This document shows, piece by piece, positions 17,622 through 25,444 of a DNA stretch of 64,000 bases. The stretch's first letter is position 1. Every line of letters begins with the position of its first letter. The notes below the pieces were generated by a model, which had not been told where the DNA came from, ran no database searches, and saw only the letters and a list, made by a program, of their open reading frames with translations. The position numbers and the translations under genes are program-made. This DNA is from Chryseobacterium sp. MA9 (GTDB taxonomy: Bacteria > Bacteroidota > Bacteroidia > Flavobacteriales > Weeksellaceae), in NCBI RefSeq assembly GCF_024399315.1, contig NZ_CP075170.1:1426001-1490000 (forward strand), written 5' to 3'.

Positions 17622-17771
17622 ATGAATATGATTGTCCCTTTTAAAGTTCCGCCTTTGGCACCTTACTCATTCAATAACGAAGAGATGTTCTGTGAAAAGA
17701 AATCGTGTTGTAAAAAGTTCAAGAAAGGAAAAAGATGCAAAAAATGCCCGGGAAGAAAGAAAATGGCCTAG
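17622..17771 (+). CDS. Small Cys/Lys-rich protein (49 aa)
   Basis: A 49-residue basic protein with five cysteines, arranged C-x4-CC and later C-x2-C, within a Lys/Arg-rich C-terminal half (KKFKKGKRCKKCPGRKK). The pattern suggests metal binding and possibly nucleic-acid contact. The stop overlaps the stop of the convergent DnaJ-domain gene (17768-17771). A perfect -7 box is positioned for leaderless transcription. No family is recognised, but cysteine spacing and promoter support a real gene. Confidence 0.55.
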   Translation: MNMIVPFKVPPLAPYSFNNEEMFCEKKSCCKKFKKGKRCKKCPGRKKMA

Positions 17772-18415
17772 CCTAGCGTTTTAATCAAAAAGTATAAGGC
17801 AATTGCCAGTACGATAATTCCCCAAAACAGCATTATAATTTTAGGTTGCCCATACCTGTTCATCACCGTTCTGGGTTGTGGCTTAAACATTTCTTCTACC
17901 GTATTTTTGAATTTTTCAGTATCATTTTCAAAAACTTCCGTAATGGTAATTCCCTGAACAACGGTTTTGTGCAAAAGAGAATTCGTTGCATGAAGCAGAA
18001 GCTGGAATTTCCCATCTTTAAATTCTGTGATCTTGAAGATCCTCTCTCCATATGGCTTTTCTAATCCGAAAGGCAATACCTTCACCACATCGGCATTACT
18101 CGTCTGCCAGTTGATGATTATCTCCTCTCCTTTTTTTGCGTGAATTTTATTCGCTGTAAAAGTTTTGATGGCAGGTGGAATATTATATCTGAAACTTCGT
18201 TGATGACTTTCTAAATTCTGATCGTAAGCACGTCTTCTGACAGGATCACTCAACGTCTCATAAGCTTCCTGAATTTCGCGGAAACGGTCAGCAAAAAAGT
18301 CGTCGTTATCATTTTTATCAGGATGATATTTTAAAGACAGTTTTCGATACGCTTTTTTGACGTCTTCTTCCGAAGCATCCTGGGATATACCGAGAAAATA
18401 GTAGTAGTCTTTCAT
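17768..18415 (-). CDS. DnaJ-domain membrane-anchored co-chaperone
   Basis: The product begins directly with a J domain (MKDYYYFLGIS; the HPD motif lies in LKYHPDKND at about residues 33-35), so it should stimulate an Hsp70 ATPase. A middle region of about 110 residues contains an immunoglobulin-like stretch (ITINWQTSNADVV-like). The C-terminus is one membrane helix (IIMLFWGIIVLAIALYFLI). It lacks the Gly/Phe and zinc domains of true DnaJ. I start at the ATG at 18415, because the -7 box (18425-18432) excludes an upstream TTG at 18427. Confidence 0.85.
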   Translation of the reverse strand: MKDYYYFLGISQDASEEDVKKAYRKLSLKYHPDKNDNDDFFADRFREIQEAYETLSDPVRRRAYDQNLESHQRSFRYNIPPAIKTFTANKIHAKKGEEIIINWQTSNADVVKVLPFGLEKPYGERIFKITEFKDGKFQLLLHATNSLLHKTVVQGITITEVFENDTEKFKNTVEEMFKPQPRTVMNRYGQPKIIMLFWGIIVLAIALYFLIKTLG

Positions 18416-18424
18416 TGAGAAATA

Positions 18425-18432
18425 CAAAAATA
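18425..18432 (-). promoter_or_regulatory. -7 promoter box of the DnaJ-domain gene
   Basis: TATTTTTG on the minus strand is a perfect TAnnTTTG match, ending 10 nt before the ATG. Confidence 0.5.
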
Positions 18433-18595
18433 AGGATTTATTTTTCTTTGTGTTTGATGTTTACGGTAAAATTTTGTTGGAAGAACGGATCTAAAAGCCA
18501 TTGCGAATCAAAGGTGAAGCAATCTCAATATCATTTATTATTTTAAAGTTGGAAAACGCAAAGACGCTAGTTCTTTTTCAAACTGCATATTTTAA

Positions 18596-18629
18596 GACGC
18601 AAAGATTTTATCTCCGATAAAATTGTACT
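18596..18629. repeat. Dispersed repeat R3, copy 1
   Basis: The unit contains GCAAAGATTTTATCTCCGAT followed by AAAATTGTACT. Related copies lie at 21421-21452 (inverted) and 30202-30236. It lies in the 367-bp gap 18428-18794, which also holds a copy of repeat R2 and no gene. Confidence 0.65.
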
Positions 18630-18671
18630 TCTCAACAAATGCTGCGAATTGAATGAGCTCAACAGTCCTTT

Positions 18672-18703
18672 TGTCATTCCGAGCATAGCGAGGAATCTCA
18701 ACT
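18672..18703. repeat. Dispersed repeat R2, copy 1
   Basis: The unit begins TGTCATTCCGAGC and ends GAGGAATCTCAAC. Related copies: 21358-21382 (inverted) and 30270-30300. Shorter relatives occur at 62362-62386 and 62468-62492. Confidence 0.65.
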
Positions 18704-18794
18704 TTAATTTCTGCCCGCAGATTTCACCGATTACGCAGATCATTTCGCAGCAACTTCAATCATAAGAACTAAACGGTAATAGCTCAACCAGTAT

Positions 18795-19436
18795 CTATTT
18801 GCGGAAAATCCAATCCTTAGCCGGAACAATCCAGTCATTGAGGGCCTTGAAAAGAAAACCATGATTCATCCCTGTATTAAGCTCTATTTCTTTAAAATCC
18901 TTAATACCGGATCTGATCAATCTTTGCTCCTGTGACAACGGCACATGCCCGTCATCCGACTTCTCAGTAATGGAAAGAATTCTTCCATACAGCTTAAAGT
19001 TCTTATCTTTTTCCAAAGAATCATCTTTAAAGCTTGCTCCAATGAAGACAAACTTCAATTGCGGATTTTTCTCATAAAAAGATACATACTGAGCAATATA
19101 TCCTCCCTGAGAAGTTCCTACAACAGTAATCCTTCCAGCTGGAATTCCTTTTTTCATAAGACTGTCAATCTGCTTTCTCACTTTCTCTGCATAGACCATT
19201 GGATCTGAATTGGCTTTTCTTTTCTCAGAAATCACAATCGTATTTTTATCCTTTAATTTATTGAGTATTTCTTTATACTCTGCAACACCATATTTGGGAT
19301 GCGCTTCTTCAAAAGAATGATCTTCTAAAAACTTATTATGTAAAAAGAAAACATATTGTTTCTGTCTGGAATTTTGTCCGTAAATGATCATTGAAAAAAA
19401 TGACAGCGCTGCAATAAAAATATTTTTGATTTTCAT
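18795..19436 (-). CDS. Exported alpha/beta-hydrolase-fold protein
   Basis: A 213-residue protein with a signal peptide (about residues 1-20, ending IIYGQ). It has an alpha/beta hydrolase core: nucleophile Ser in VVGTSQGGYIAQYV, and a probable catalytic His in GMNHGFLFKAL near the C-terminus. The acid is likely in the SDDGHVP region. Probably a periplasmic esterase or peptidase-like hydrolase; the substrate is unknown. It is separated from the neighbouring operon by a very stable GC-rich terminator hairpin. Confidence 0.78.
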   Translation of the reverse strand: MKIKNIFIAALSFFSMIIYGQNSRQKQYVFFLHNKFLEDHSFEEAHPKYGVAEYKEILNKLKDKNTIVISEKRKANSDPMVYAEKVRKQIDSLMKKGIPAGRITVVGTSQGGYIAQYVSFYEKNPQLKFVFIGASFKDDSLEKDKNFKLYGRILSITEKSDDGHVPLSQEQRLIRSGIKDFKEIELNTGMNHGFLFKALNDWIVPAKDWIFRK

Positions 19437-19510
19437 AATCTTCTGAATAAACTTTATAACAAAGAAACAAATGTAAGACTAAAACACCTCTTAACAGCTT
19501 GTTTTAAATA

Positions 19511-19551
19511 AAAAATTCCGGCGCGGGAAGCTTTGCTTTCCGCGCCGGAAT
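19511..19551 (-). terminator. GC-rich terminator hairpin
   Basis: ATTCCGGCGCGGGAAGC (19515-19531) pairs with GCTTTCCGCGCCGGAAT (19535-19551), 17 bp with one GT wobble and a 3-nt loop. A T tract follows in the minus direction. It ends the 19580-20854 operon. Confidence 0.85.
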
Positions 19552-19579
19552 GTAACAATTTCAATTTAGTCTTTGCGTA

Positions 19580-19840
19580 TTATGCTTCGAAGGTATTATC
19601 CTTTTTTTTACAGCATCTTGAATGGAATTCTTTTTTGAATTTCCCTTTCAGTTCCTGATAGTCTTCATCATTCATTTCTCTGATCTTATCTGCCAGTCCG
19701 AAAGGTGATTTTTCCTTGATTCCGTACTCATCAAAAATTCCTTTGATAAATCTTTTTCTTTGTATTGCTTTTTTAGCGATTAAGGCTACACCCACAACGG
19801 CTAATGCTCCTAGAGCTCCTTTTAATGCTGAATTTTTCAT
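19580..19840 (-). CDS. Hypothetical small membrane protein of the ECF-sigma operon
   Basis: An 86-residue product with one N-terminal membrane helix (GALGALAVVGVALIA) followed by a charged region (DKIREMNDEDYQELKGKFKKEF) and a CC pair near the end. No family is recognised. It shares the acidic/aromatic 'DE-x-EL/REKFKE' style with the neighbouring 110-residue protein and lies downstream of it, so the sigma factor, that protein and this one probably form one operon ending at the strong terminator. Confidence 0.6.
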   Translation of the reverse strand: MKNSALKGALGALAVVGVALIAKKAIQRKRFIKGIFDEYGIKEKSPFGLADKIREMNDEDYQELKGKFKKEFHSRCCKKKDNTFEA

Positions 19841-19931
19841 TTTTTCAAAATTTTAAATTTTACTACTTCTTGTTTTTTATAGAGACGAATGAATTCTAAT
19901 TTTACTTTACTACTTCTTTAAAAATTTCAAA

Positions 19932-20264
19932 TTATTCGTTGTTTCTGTTGAAGAATCCTCCCGAGCATTTATTTCTCCAAACTTCTTTGAACTTCTCCCT
20001 TTCCTCAGGGGACCAGCTTTCCATTTTTTCTCTCATTTTTCTTTCCTTGAAGTCTTTCATCCCTTTACCGAAATGGAAACCTCCGAAAAGAATTTTACTT
20101 AGGATCAGTATTCCCATCGCCTGCCAGAATGTAATGGCTTTTACCCCTAAAATCTCTGGGAGAAGGCAATTCCAAAGCAGCATTACAATCCATGTAACAG
20201 CGGCTAAAATTAATGGTGGGCATAACAATAAAAAAATCCAACCCTTTTTGTGTTTATGATTCAT
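19932..20264 (-). CDS. Hypothetical two-span membrane protein of the ECF-sigma operon
   Basis: The 110-residue product has two hydrophobic segments (about 9-32 and 43-63) and a strongly charged cytoplasmic-type tail with SWSPEEREKFKEVWRNKC. It starts 11 bp after the sigma-factor stop. It is not a recognisable anti-sigma factor (no zinc-binding HxxxCxxC motif), but position and membrane topology make it a candidate regulator of the sigma factor. That role is inference only. Confidence 0.6.
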   Translation of the reverse strand: MNHKHKKGWIFLLLCPPLILAAVTWIVMLLWNCLLPEILGVKAITFWQAMGILILSKILFGGFHFGKGMKDFKERKMREKMESWSPEEREKFKEVWRNKCSGGFFNRNNE

Positions 20265-20275
20265 AATTTCTTTTT

Positions 20276-20854
20276 CTAACTTTTTAAATCTTCGTATAAT
20301 TTTCTCAATCTGTTTCTCAAATGCTTCACAGCATAGTTTTTTCTACTGATGATGGTTTTGATGTTTTCACCCTGCTCATCGGCAATCTCCTGGAGGGTTT
20401 TGTCGTTCAGTTCATTTTCTACGTAGACCAGTCTTTGTTTTTCAGGAAGTTCGTCAAGTGCTTCAAACAGTTTTTTCCAGATCTCATCCTGAAACATTTT
20501 CACTTCAGGACCAGCACTGTCATCCATCAATAAGATATCCTTGATAGAAAAACTGCCGTCTTCATCTTCATATACGAAATCTTCAAGATTTTCTGTTTTC
20601 TTTTTACGGTAACGATCCGTGATTTTATTCGCTGTTACTCTATATAACCACCCACCAACATTTACGATCTCCGAAATATTCGTAAGGCTACTGAACTGAT
20701 ACCACACTTCCTGCAGAATATCTTCCGCATCCTCCGTATTTTTCACTTTCGGACGAATATAGGACATCAGCTTCCCTCCGTAGTTGGAAACGGTCTGCGA
20801 GATGATGCTTTCTTTCTCTTTCTGTGGCATTGTTATTTTTTCGACAACCTCCAT
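20276..20854 (-). CDS. RNA polymerase sigma factor, ECF (sigma-70) family
   Basis: A 192-residue ECF sigma factor. Region 2 carries the core-binding NTEDAEDILQEVWYQF and the -10-contacting GGWLYRVTANKITDRYRKKK. Region 4 is an HTH with LPEKQRLVYVENELNDKTLQEIADEQGENIKTIISRKNYAVKHLR. Together they direct RNA polymerase to a small regulon. The first gene of a likely operon with two small membrane proteins. An alternative ATG at 20830 (MPQKEKE) would shorten it by 8 residues. Confidence 0.9.
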   Translation of the reverse strand: MEVVEKITMPQKEKESIISQTVSNYGGKLMSYIRPKVKNTEDAEDILQEVWYQFSSLTNISEIVNVGGWLYRVTANKITDRYRKKKTENLEDFVYEDEDGSFSIKDILLMDDSAGPEVKMFQDEIWKKLFEALDELPEKQRLVYVENELNDKTLQEIADEQGENIKTIISRKNYAVKHLRNRLRKLYEDLKS

Positions 20855-21000
20855 ATTGCTATGACGGCCAGCCTTTTGGTTTTACTTTAATAAATTTAAA
20901 ATATTTTTCTTACAATTCAATTTTTCTTTTATTCATCAACATTTTTATCTTCTTATTTTTATCAGATTACCCCATTGCTTATTACTCATTATTTATTTTC

Positions 21001-21112
21001 TTAGGAGCTTATTCCCGCTATCCGCTCATACTCCTCACGCCAGGCTGTTCCTCAACCTTATCCTCCGACGCTCCTACTCATGTTCCGGGGTAACCGCTGC
21101 TATCGGGGCTAA
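21001..21112 (-). ncRNA. Candidate structured RNA, resembles the Flavo-1 type
   Basis: On the minus strand it begins CTTAGCCCCGATAGCAGCGG and ends GCGGATAGCGGGAATAAGCT plus CCTAA. The closing segments AGC-CCCG and CGGG-AATAA-GCT can pair. The region is much more GC-rich than its surroundings. From memory this pattern recurs in flavobacterial intergenic regions and resembles the Rfam Flavo-1 motif. I could not check it. The rest of the gap 20855-21608 is repeats and AT-rich DNA. Confidence 0.5.
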
Positions 21113-21357
21113 GAGTATCAATGATGAATGACAAAATCTTTGTATTTCCAAACTTATATATTTTTGTTGGGGTCGCAAGGACGCAAAGTTTTTCTAATCT
21201 TTATGCGTAATTTTTTAAGGCGCAAGAAAATCAAAGATTTTCAGCAAGTGGGATTCTTTTTATTTTCTTGTAGATCAGTGTAGATCAAGGTTATTAAACA
21301 GTTTTTATCAATACCTGTATAATTAACAAGAAGAGCTATTTTCAACATGAAGCCTGG

Positions 21358-21382
21358 ATTCCTCGCTTTGCCCGGAATGACA
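21358..21382. repeat. Dispersed repeat R2, inverted copy
   Basis: GATTCCTCGCTTTGCCCGGA followed by ATGACA; the reverse complement matches the R2 unit at 18672-18703. Confidence 0.6.
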
Positions 21383-21420
21383 AACTTACCGTTGAAATAT
21401 CTGTAAAATCTTTAGAACTA

Positions 21421-21452
21421 TACAATTTTACCCGAGATAAAATCTTTGCGCC
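21421..21452. repeat. Dispersed repeat R3, inverted copy
   Basis: The reverse complement reads GGCGCAAAGATTTTATCTCG followed by GGTAAAATTGTA, matching the R3 unit at 18596-18629. Confidence 0.6.
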
Positions 21453-21608
21453 TTAAAGCATACCGCTTGTAAAACCTTAGCGACTTTGCGCTTTTCTAAC
21501 TCCATTTATTAGACTTATCATGAGATTGCTTCGCTTTGCTCGCAATAACTTTGTCATAAAAAAACGGAAGACCTAAGCCCTCCGTTCAAATATTATTTAA
21601 TTAATAGT

Positions 21609-23612
21609 TTACTTATTAAAATTTTCTGCAAAGAATCCTAACATCGATTTGTAAAGTTCAATTCTGTTCGGTTCTTTTCCAAACCCATGTCCTTCGTCAT
21701 ATTTTACAAGGTAAGGAACTTCAAAACCTTTGGCACGCATTGCTTTTACAATCTGGTCAGATTCATTGATATTTACTCTTGGATCATTAGCTCCCTGTAC
21801 TACAAATAACGGTTTCTTAATCTTATCGATCTGATATACCGGAGAAACTTCCTTAGCAATTTTAGCTTCTTCAGGATTATCCAGGTCATACCAGATTTGT
21901 TTTACCATTTCTTTATAAGGCTTCCAATATTCCGGGAAGGAAGCAAAGAAGGTAAAAATATTGGAAACTCCTACGTAATCCACTCCGCAGGTATACAAAT
22001 CCGGAGTTTTGATCAATCCCATTAATGTTGCATATCCTCCATGACTTCCTCCGTAAATGGCTACTTTATCTTTGTCTACCCATCCCTGTTCAATGGCATA
22101 TTTTACACCATCTTCCACATCATCCATTGCCTTTCTTCCGATCTGTTTGTAACCGGATTTCTGGAATGATTTCCCATAGCCTCCGGAAATTCTGAAGTTG
22201 ACCTGAAGTGTGGCATATCCTCTGCTTGCAAACAACTGTGTTTCCGGATTGAATCCCCAGCTGTCTCTGATTCCCTGCGGTCCACCATGAGGATTTACAA
22301 TCAAAGGAACTTTTTTCCCTTCCAGTGCCGCTTTAGGCAGTGTGATATATCCATGGATAGTCAGCCCGTCTCTGCTTTTAAATTCGATAGGTCTCATTTC
22401 AGCCATGTCTTCTTCCTTCAACTGAGGCATCAGATTGTAAAGAAGCTTGGTCTGCTTGGTTTTTGTATCATATTCATAATAAGTTCCGTAGAGCTTATCA
22501 CTTCCTACAACCACCAGAAGTTTATCATTATTATCATCGGAAGAAGCAATTCCAAATTCCTTATCTCCGAACTGAGATTTTAATTTATCATGTATTTCTT
22601 TATAAAATTTACTTACCGGAACCGTTTCTCCTTTTGTCCCTTCATAGCTGATAAAATCCAGCTCATAGTTTCTGTTTTTTCCGGCAGTGCTTATTGAGCT
22701 TACATCATATACAGGATTAGAATAAATTTCTTTAATCACAGCATTTTTTTTCAGATCATATAGCACAATTCTCGCTTTATCGCTATCCAGATTCGTTACT
22801 ACATAAGCTTCGTCTTTGTTTTTAGAATTTTCATTAAATTCTATAATACTGAAAGTATCAGACCAGTCCGCAGATTTGATCAGATTGAATTTTCCTGTCT
22901 GCAGATCTTTATAATATGTTTTTGTGGTTAATCCGTTTTCAAGAACACTATAACCTCTTAAATTTCCATCTTTATCAAAAAGGTAATCGTCAATAGGGCT
23001 GTTAACATCTTTATTTTCATACAGCTGGGTCATTTCTCCGGTAACGAAGTTGATTTTAAAAGGTTCAAAAATCTGTTTATTATTTTTATTGAGGGTAACC
23101 ACAACGAAGTCTGTATCTTTTATAGGAATGATTGACTGTACTTTTACTCCGTCAAATGGTGTTAAATCCTTCTGATTTCCGCCATCTGCATCTGTAGCAT
23201 ACAAATGAATATTCTCATTCCCTCCTCTATCCTGTGTGTAGTAAAGGCGCTTTTTATTTAGCCAGCCATAGCCTCTGATCAGATCATCTTTTTCCACGAT
23301 AGCTTTGGTAATTTTTCCTGAACTCAGGTCTTTTACATAAACGTGATTCTTTTTGTCCTGATCTTTTTCTTTATAGGAAAGGTATTTCCCGTCGGGAGAG
23401 ATTTTAAAAGCCGAAGCTTTTGGCCTTGCAAAGTAATCTTCAACTTTGTATTTAAAGTTTCCTTTGTCGTAAGAAATAAGCTTCTCAAGATTGGCTTTGG
23501 AAGATGGCAAAGTAGGATCTCCCGGCAGTTTGGCAGTAGAACTTTGTGCGTTAGTCATAATGGTAGAAAGTACAATAAGGGCTGTACCGAAAATGTTGTG
23601 ATTTAGGTTCAT
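21609..23612 (-). CDS. Exported S9-family prolyl oligopeptidase
   Basis: A serine peptidase of the prolyl-oligopeptidase/acylaminoacyl-peptidase group. I start at the ATG at 23612, giving a clean signal peptide (residues 1-22, ending TNAQS). An N-terminal beta-propeller (about residues 50-400) is followed by the alpha/beta-hydrolase domain. The catalytic triad is visible: Ser in GGSHGGYATLMG, Asp in GANDPRVN, His in DEGHGFG. It probably degrades Pro-containing peptides in the periplasm. It stands alone after a 190-bp upstream gap. Confidence 0.92.
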   Translation of the reverse strand: MNLNHNIFGTALIVLSTIMTNAQSSTAKLPGDPTLPSSKANLEKLISYDKGNFKYKVEDYFARPKASAFKISPDGKYLSYKEKDQDKKNHVYVKDLSSGKITKAIVEKDDLIRGYGWLNKKRLYYTQDRGGNENIHLYATDADGGNQKDLTPFDGVKVQSIIPIKDTDFVVVTLNKNNKQIFEPFKINFVTGEMTQLYENKDVNSPIDDYLFDKDGNLRGYSVLENGLTTKTYYKDLQTGKFNLIKSADWSDTFSIIEFNENSKNKDEAYVVTNLDSDKARIVLYDLKKNAVIKEIYSNPVYDVSSISTAGKNRNYELDFISYEGTKGETVPVSKFYKEIHDKLKSQFGDKEFGIASSDDNNDKLLVVVGSDKLYGTYYEYDTKTKQTKLLYNLMPQLKEEDMAEMRPIEFKSRDGLTIHGYITLPKAALEGKKVPLIVNPHGGPQGIRDSWGFNPETQLFASRGYATLQVNFRISGGYGKSFQKSGYKQIGRKAMDDVEDGVKYAIEQGWVDKDKVAIYGGSHGGYATLMGLIKTPDLYTCGVDYVGVSNIFTFFASFPEYWKPYKEMVKQIWYDLDNPEEAKIAKEVSPVYQIDKIKKPLFVVQGANDPRVNINESDQIVKAMRAKGFEVPYLVKYDEGHGFGKEPNRIELYKSMLGFFAENFNK

Positions 23613-23755
23613 AACTTCTGTTTTAAAGGTTAAAGTTATAGAAAGCACTCATTTTTAAAACAATAGAAAACGAATGCATTTATATAATAAGACATATCAT
23701 ACCCACAAAACGTTACACAGTTTTATCATTTAATTAAAAAAAATATCAATTATAT

Positions 23756-23787
23756 AAAAAAGACAGCCTTAGTTGACTGTCTTTTTT
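23756..23787 (-). terminator. Rho-independent terminator
   Basis: AAAAAAGACAG and CTGTCTTTTTT form a perfect stem around a 10-nt loop, serving the DoxX-like gene that ends at 23790. Confidence 0.8.
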
Positions 23788-23789
23788 AT

Positions 23790-24248
23790 TTAGTGTAAGT
23801 ATATTCCGAAATACCATGTCCAGACGATTAAGATAATCTGCATGGAAATCCTTTGAGTATAAAGGTATTTCATTCCCGGACCGGTGTAATCTGCTTTAAA
23901 AATATTAATCTTTTTCCTGGAAGAATTGATATTGGCTATAAAAACCAAGACATAAAAAATAATGAGTAAAACTGCGGTTATCTCACGAATAGCCGGAATC
24001 ATGAGACCAATTCCTGCTGCAATTTCCAAAACACCTGTAAAGTATACCCAAAACATTTTTGCGGGCATAAAATCCGGGATCATCATGGCCATTCCTTTTT
24101 GGAATTTAAAATGGGAAACACCTGTAAATATGATAAATACAGCCATTCCAAGATTACCTGAAAATATAAAATCCGGCTTCCCCTGAAACAAAAAAGTCCC
24201 CAGCAAAGCCAGAATAAATGTTGCAAAAAGTATTACAAGTAGCTTCAT
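23790..24248 (-). CDS. DoxX-like integral membrane protein
   Basis: A 152-residue protein with four hydrophobic segments. The pattern GVSHFKFQKGMAMMIPDFMPAKMFWVYFTGVLEIAAGIGLMIP is typical of DoxX-like proteins, where a family Pro-rich loop precedes the second helix. Members are associated with quinone or redox processes, but the biochemical role is unsettled. It is the last gene of the 23.8-32.4 kb minus-strand cluster. A 7-bp low-complexity tract follows upstream. Confidence 0.78.
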   Translation of the reverse strand: MKLLVILFATFILALLGTFLFQGKPDFIFSGNLGMAVFIIFTGVSHFKFQKGMAMMIPDFMPAKMFWVYFTGVLEIAAGIGLMIPAIREITAVLLIIFYVLVFIANINSSRKKINIFKADYTGPGMKYLYTQRISMQIILIVWTWYFGIYLH

Positions 24249-24373
24249 TTTTTAGTTGATAGGTAATAGATTATAAGTAAGAGGTTGCAGATGGCAGGGA
24301 TTAGAGATGAATATCAAGACAGCAACTCTAAACTCTAAATTTTGAACTTTAAATTTTAAACTTTGAACTTCAA

Positions 24374-24832
24374 TCACACTGAATCAAGACTTATTCCTTC
24401 TGCAAGACTTTTCACAACCATCAATCCTTTTGTAAAACCTGTGTTCATATGGTCTTCCCATTGTTTTTCAACCTGAACTTCGGCATGAAGTTTTGTTTTC
24501 CCTCCAAAGTCTATTAAAAAATATTTTTCAAAGCTTCCGTTCCATTCCATTACTTCCTTGCTTTGGGTGTCCTCTACTCCATTTTTGTCTACCATTCCCA
24601 GATGTTTAAAAACAATCTGATTGGGTTCATCCAGGCTGTCTATTGTTGAAACCATTCCTTCTCCCTCCGCATTAAGAAAATAGGTCTTTCCGTCTACCTT
24701 CCAATCGGACTTCATGATAGATCCTGCACCGAAAAACCGGGTCCATTCACTATATGTTTCAGGGTTCCAAAGAATATCCCATACTTTCTGTAGAGGAGCA
24801 TCAATTACTGTTTCGTATGATAAGGTTTCCAT
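24374..24832 (-). CDS. SRPBCC (START-like) domain protein, copy A
   Basis: The chosen ATG gives METLSYETVIDAPLQKVWDILW, the usual start of a SRPBCC/polyketide-cyclase-type fold. A further-upstream start at 24865 would add a non-homologous tail. The 152-residue protein has the family helix-grip pattern and an AHSA1-like C-terminal helix. It is a paralogue of the next gene (MERLSYEIEINAEPEKVWSVLWGD), so the pair arose by tandem duplication. Ligand unknown. Confidence 0.8.
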   Translation of the reverse strand: METLSYETVIDAPLQKVWDILWNPETYSEWTRFFGAGSIMKSDWKVDGKTYFLNAEGEGMVSTIDSLDEPNQIVFKHLGMVDKNGVEDTQSKEVMEWNGSFEKYFLIDFGGKTKLHAEVQVEKQWEDHMNTGFTKGLMVVKSLAEGISLDSV

Positions 24833-24875
24833 TTTTTTATTTTTTAGAGTGGTCATTTCGAGCAAACTGAAATAT

Positions 24876-25304
24876 TTAAAGCTGATTTTCTGAAAGATGC
24901 TTAACGATTGTCATCGCTTTTGGAAATTTCTCTTCAAAAAAATCTTTAAATTCCGCAGGGGTCTGAATTTCTGTTTTCAGAAGCGTTCCTTCTTCATTTT
25001 CTTCAAGAAAATAAGCTTCCGTTGCTTCTCCCCAGTCCTGAGGCACTTCAATACCTTCATAAATTTCTCCCAGGTGCAAAAATTTTATTTCTTCATTGGG
25101 AATAACTTTTTCTACTCTGCTGTACATCCCGTTGTTTTTGGGATCGAGAAATTTAATAATATTGTTCTCTTCGAGCGTTCCTTCATAGAAAGAACCGTCT
25201 GTAAATGCTGTTGTCCATTGCCTGTATGTAATATCTCCCCAAAGGACACTCCATACTTTTTCCGGCTCGGCATTGATTTCTATTTCATATGATAATCGTT
25301 CCAT
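24876..25304 (-). CDS. SRPBCC (START-like) domain protein, copy B
   Basis: A 142-residue single-domain SRPBCC protein; N-terminal NAEPEKVWSVLWGDITYRQWT and the C-terminal EEKFPKAMTIVKHLSE helix are typical. It is 43 bp upstream of its paralogue copy A. Members bind hydrophobic ligands in a deep cavity; the ligand here is unknown. Confidence 0.8.
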   Translation of the reverse strand: MERLSYEIEINAEPEKVWSVLWGDITYRQWTTAFTDGSFYEGTLEENNIIKFLDPKNNGMYSRVEKVIPNEEIKFLHLGEIYEGIEVPQDWGEATEAYFLEENEEGTLLKTEIQTPAEFKDFFEEKFPKAMTIVKHLSENQL

Positions 25305-25403
25305 TTTATTTTAGGTATTTGGTTGTAGATAATAGGTTGCAGGTGATTGGGTGGAGTTTGAGGGTTTGAAAGTATTAGAGTAAAAGTGTATTGAACTGCA
25401 ATT

Positions 25404-25440
25404 CTAACTTCTAACTTCTAACTTCTAACTCCTAACTTCT
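25404..25440. repeat. 7-bp tandem repeat
   Basis: About five units of CTAACTT (one unit reads CTAACTC), between SRPBCC copy B and the SDR gene. Confidence 0.7.
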
Positions 25441-25444
25441 CATT

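Noticed and set aside
20824..21093. Open frame on the plus strand upstream of the ECF sigma gene
   Set aside because: It overlaps the sigma gene start and the candidate structured RNA on the opposite strand, and has no recognisable domain or promoter.
25404..25440. CRISPR-like array
   Set aside because: Units are only 7 bp with no spacers; it is a simple tandem repeat.
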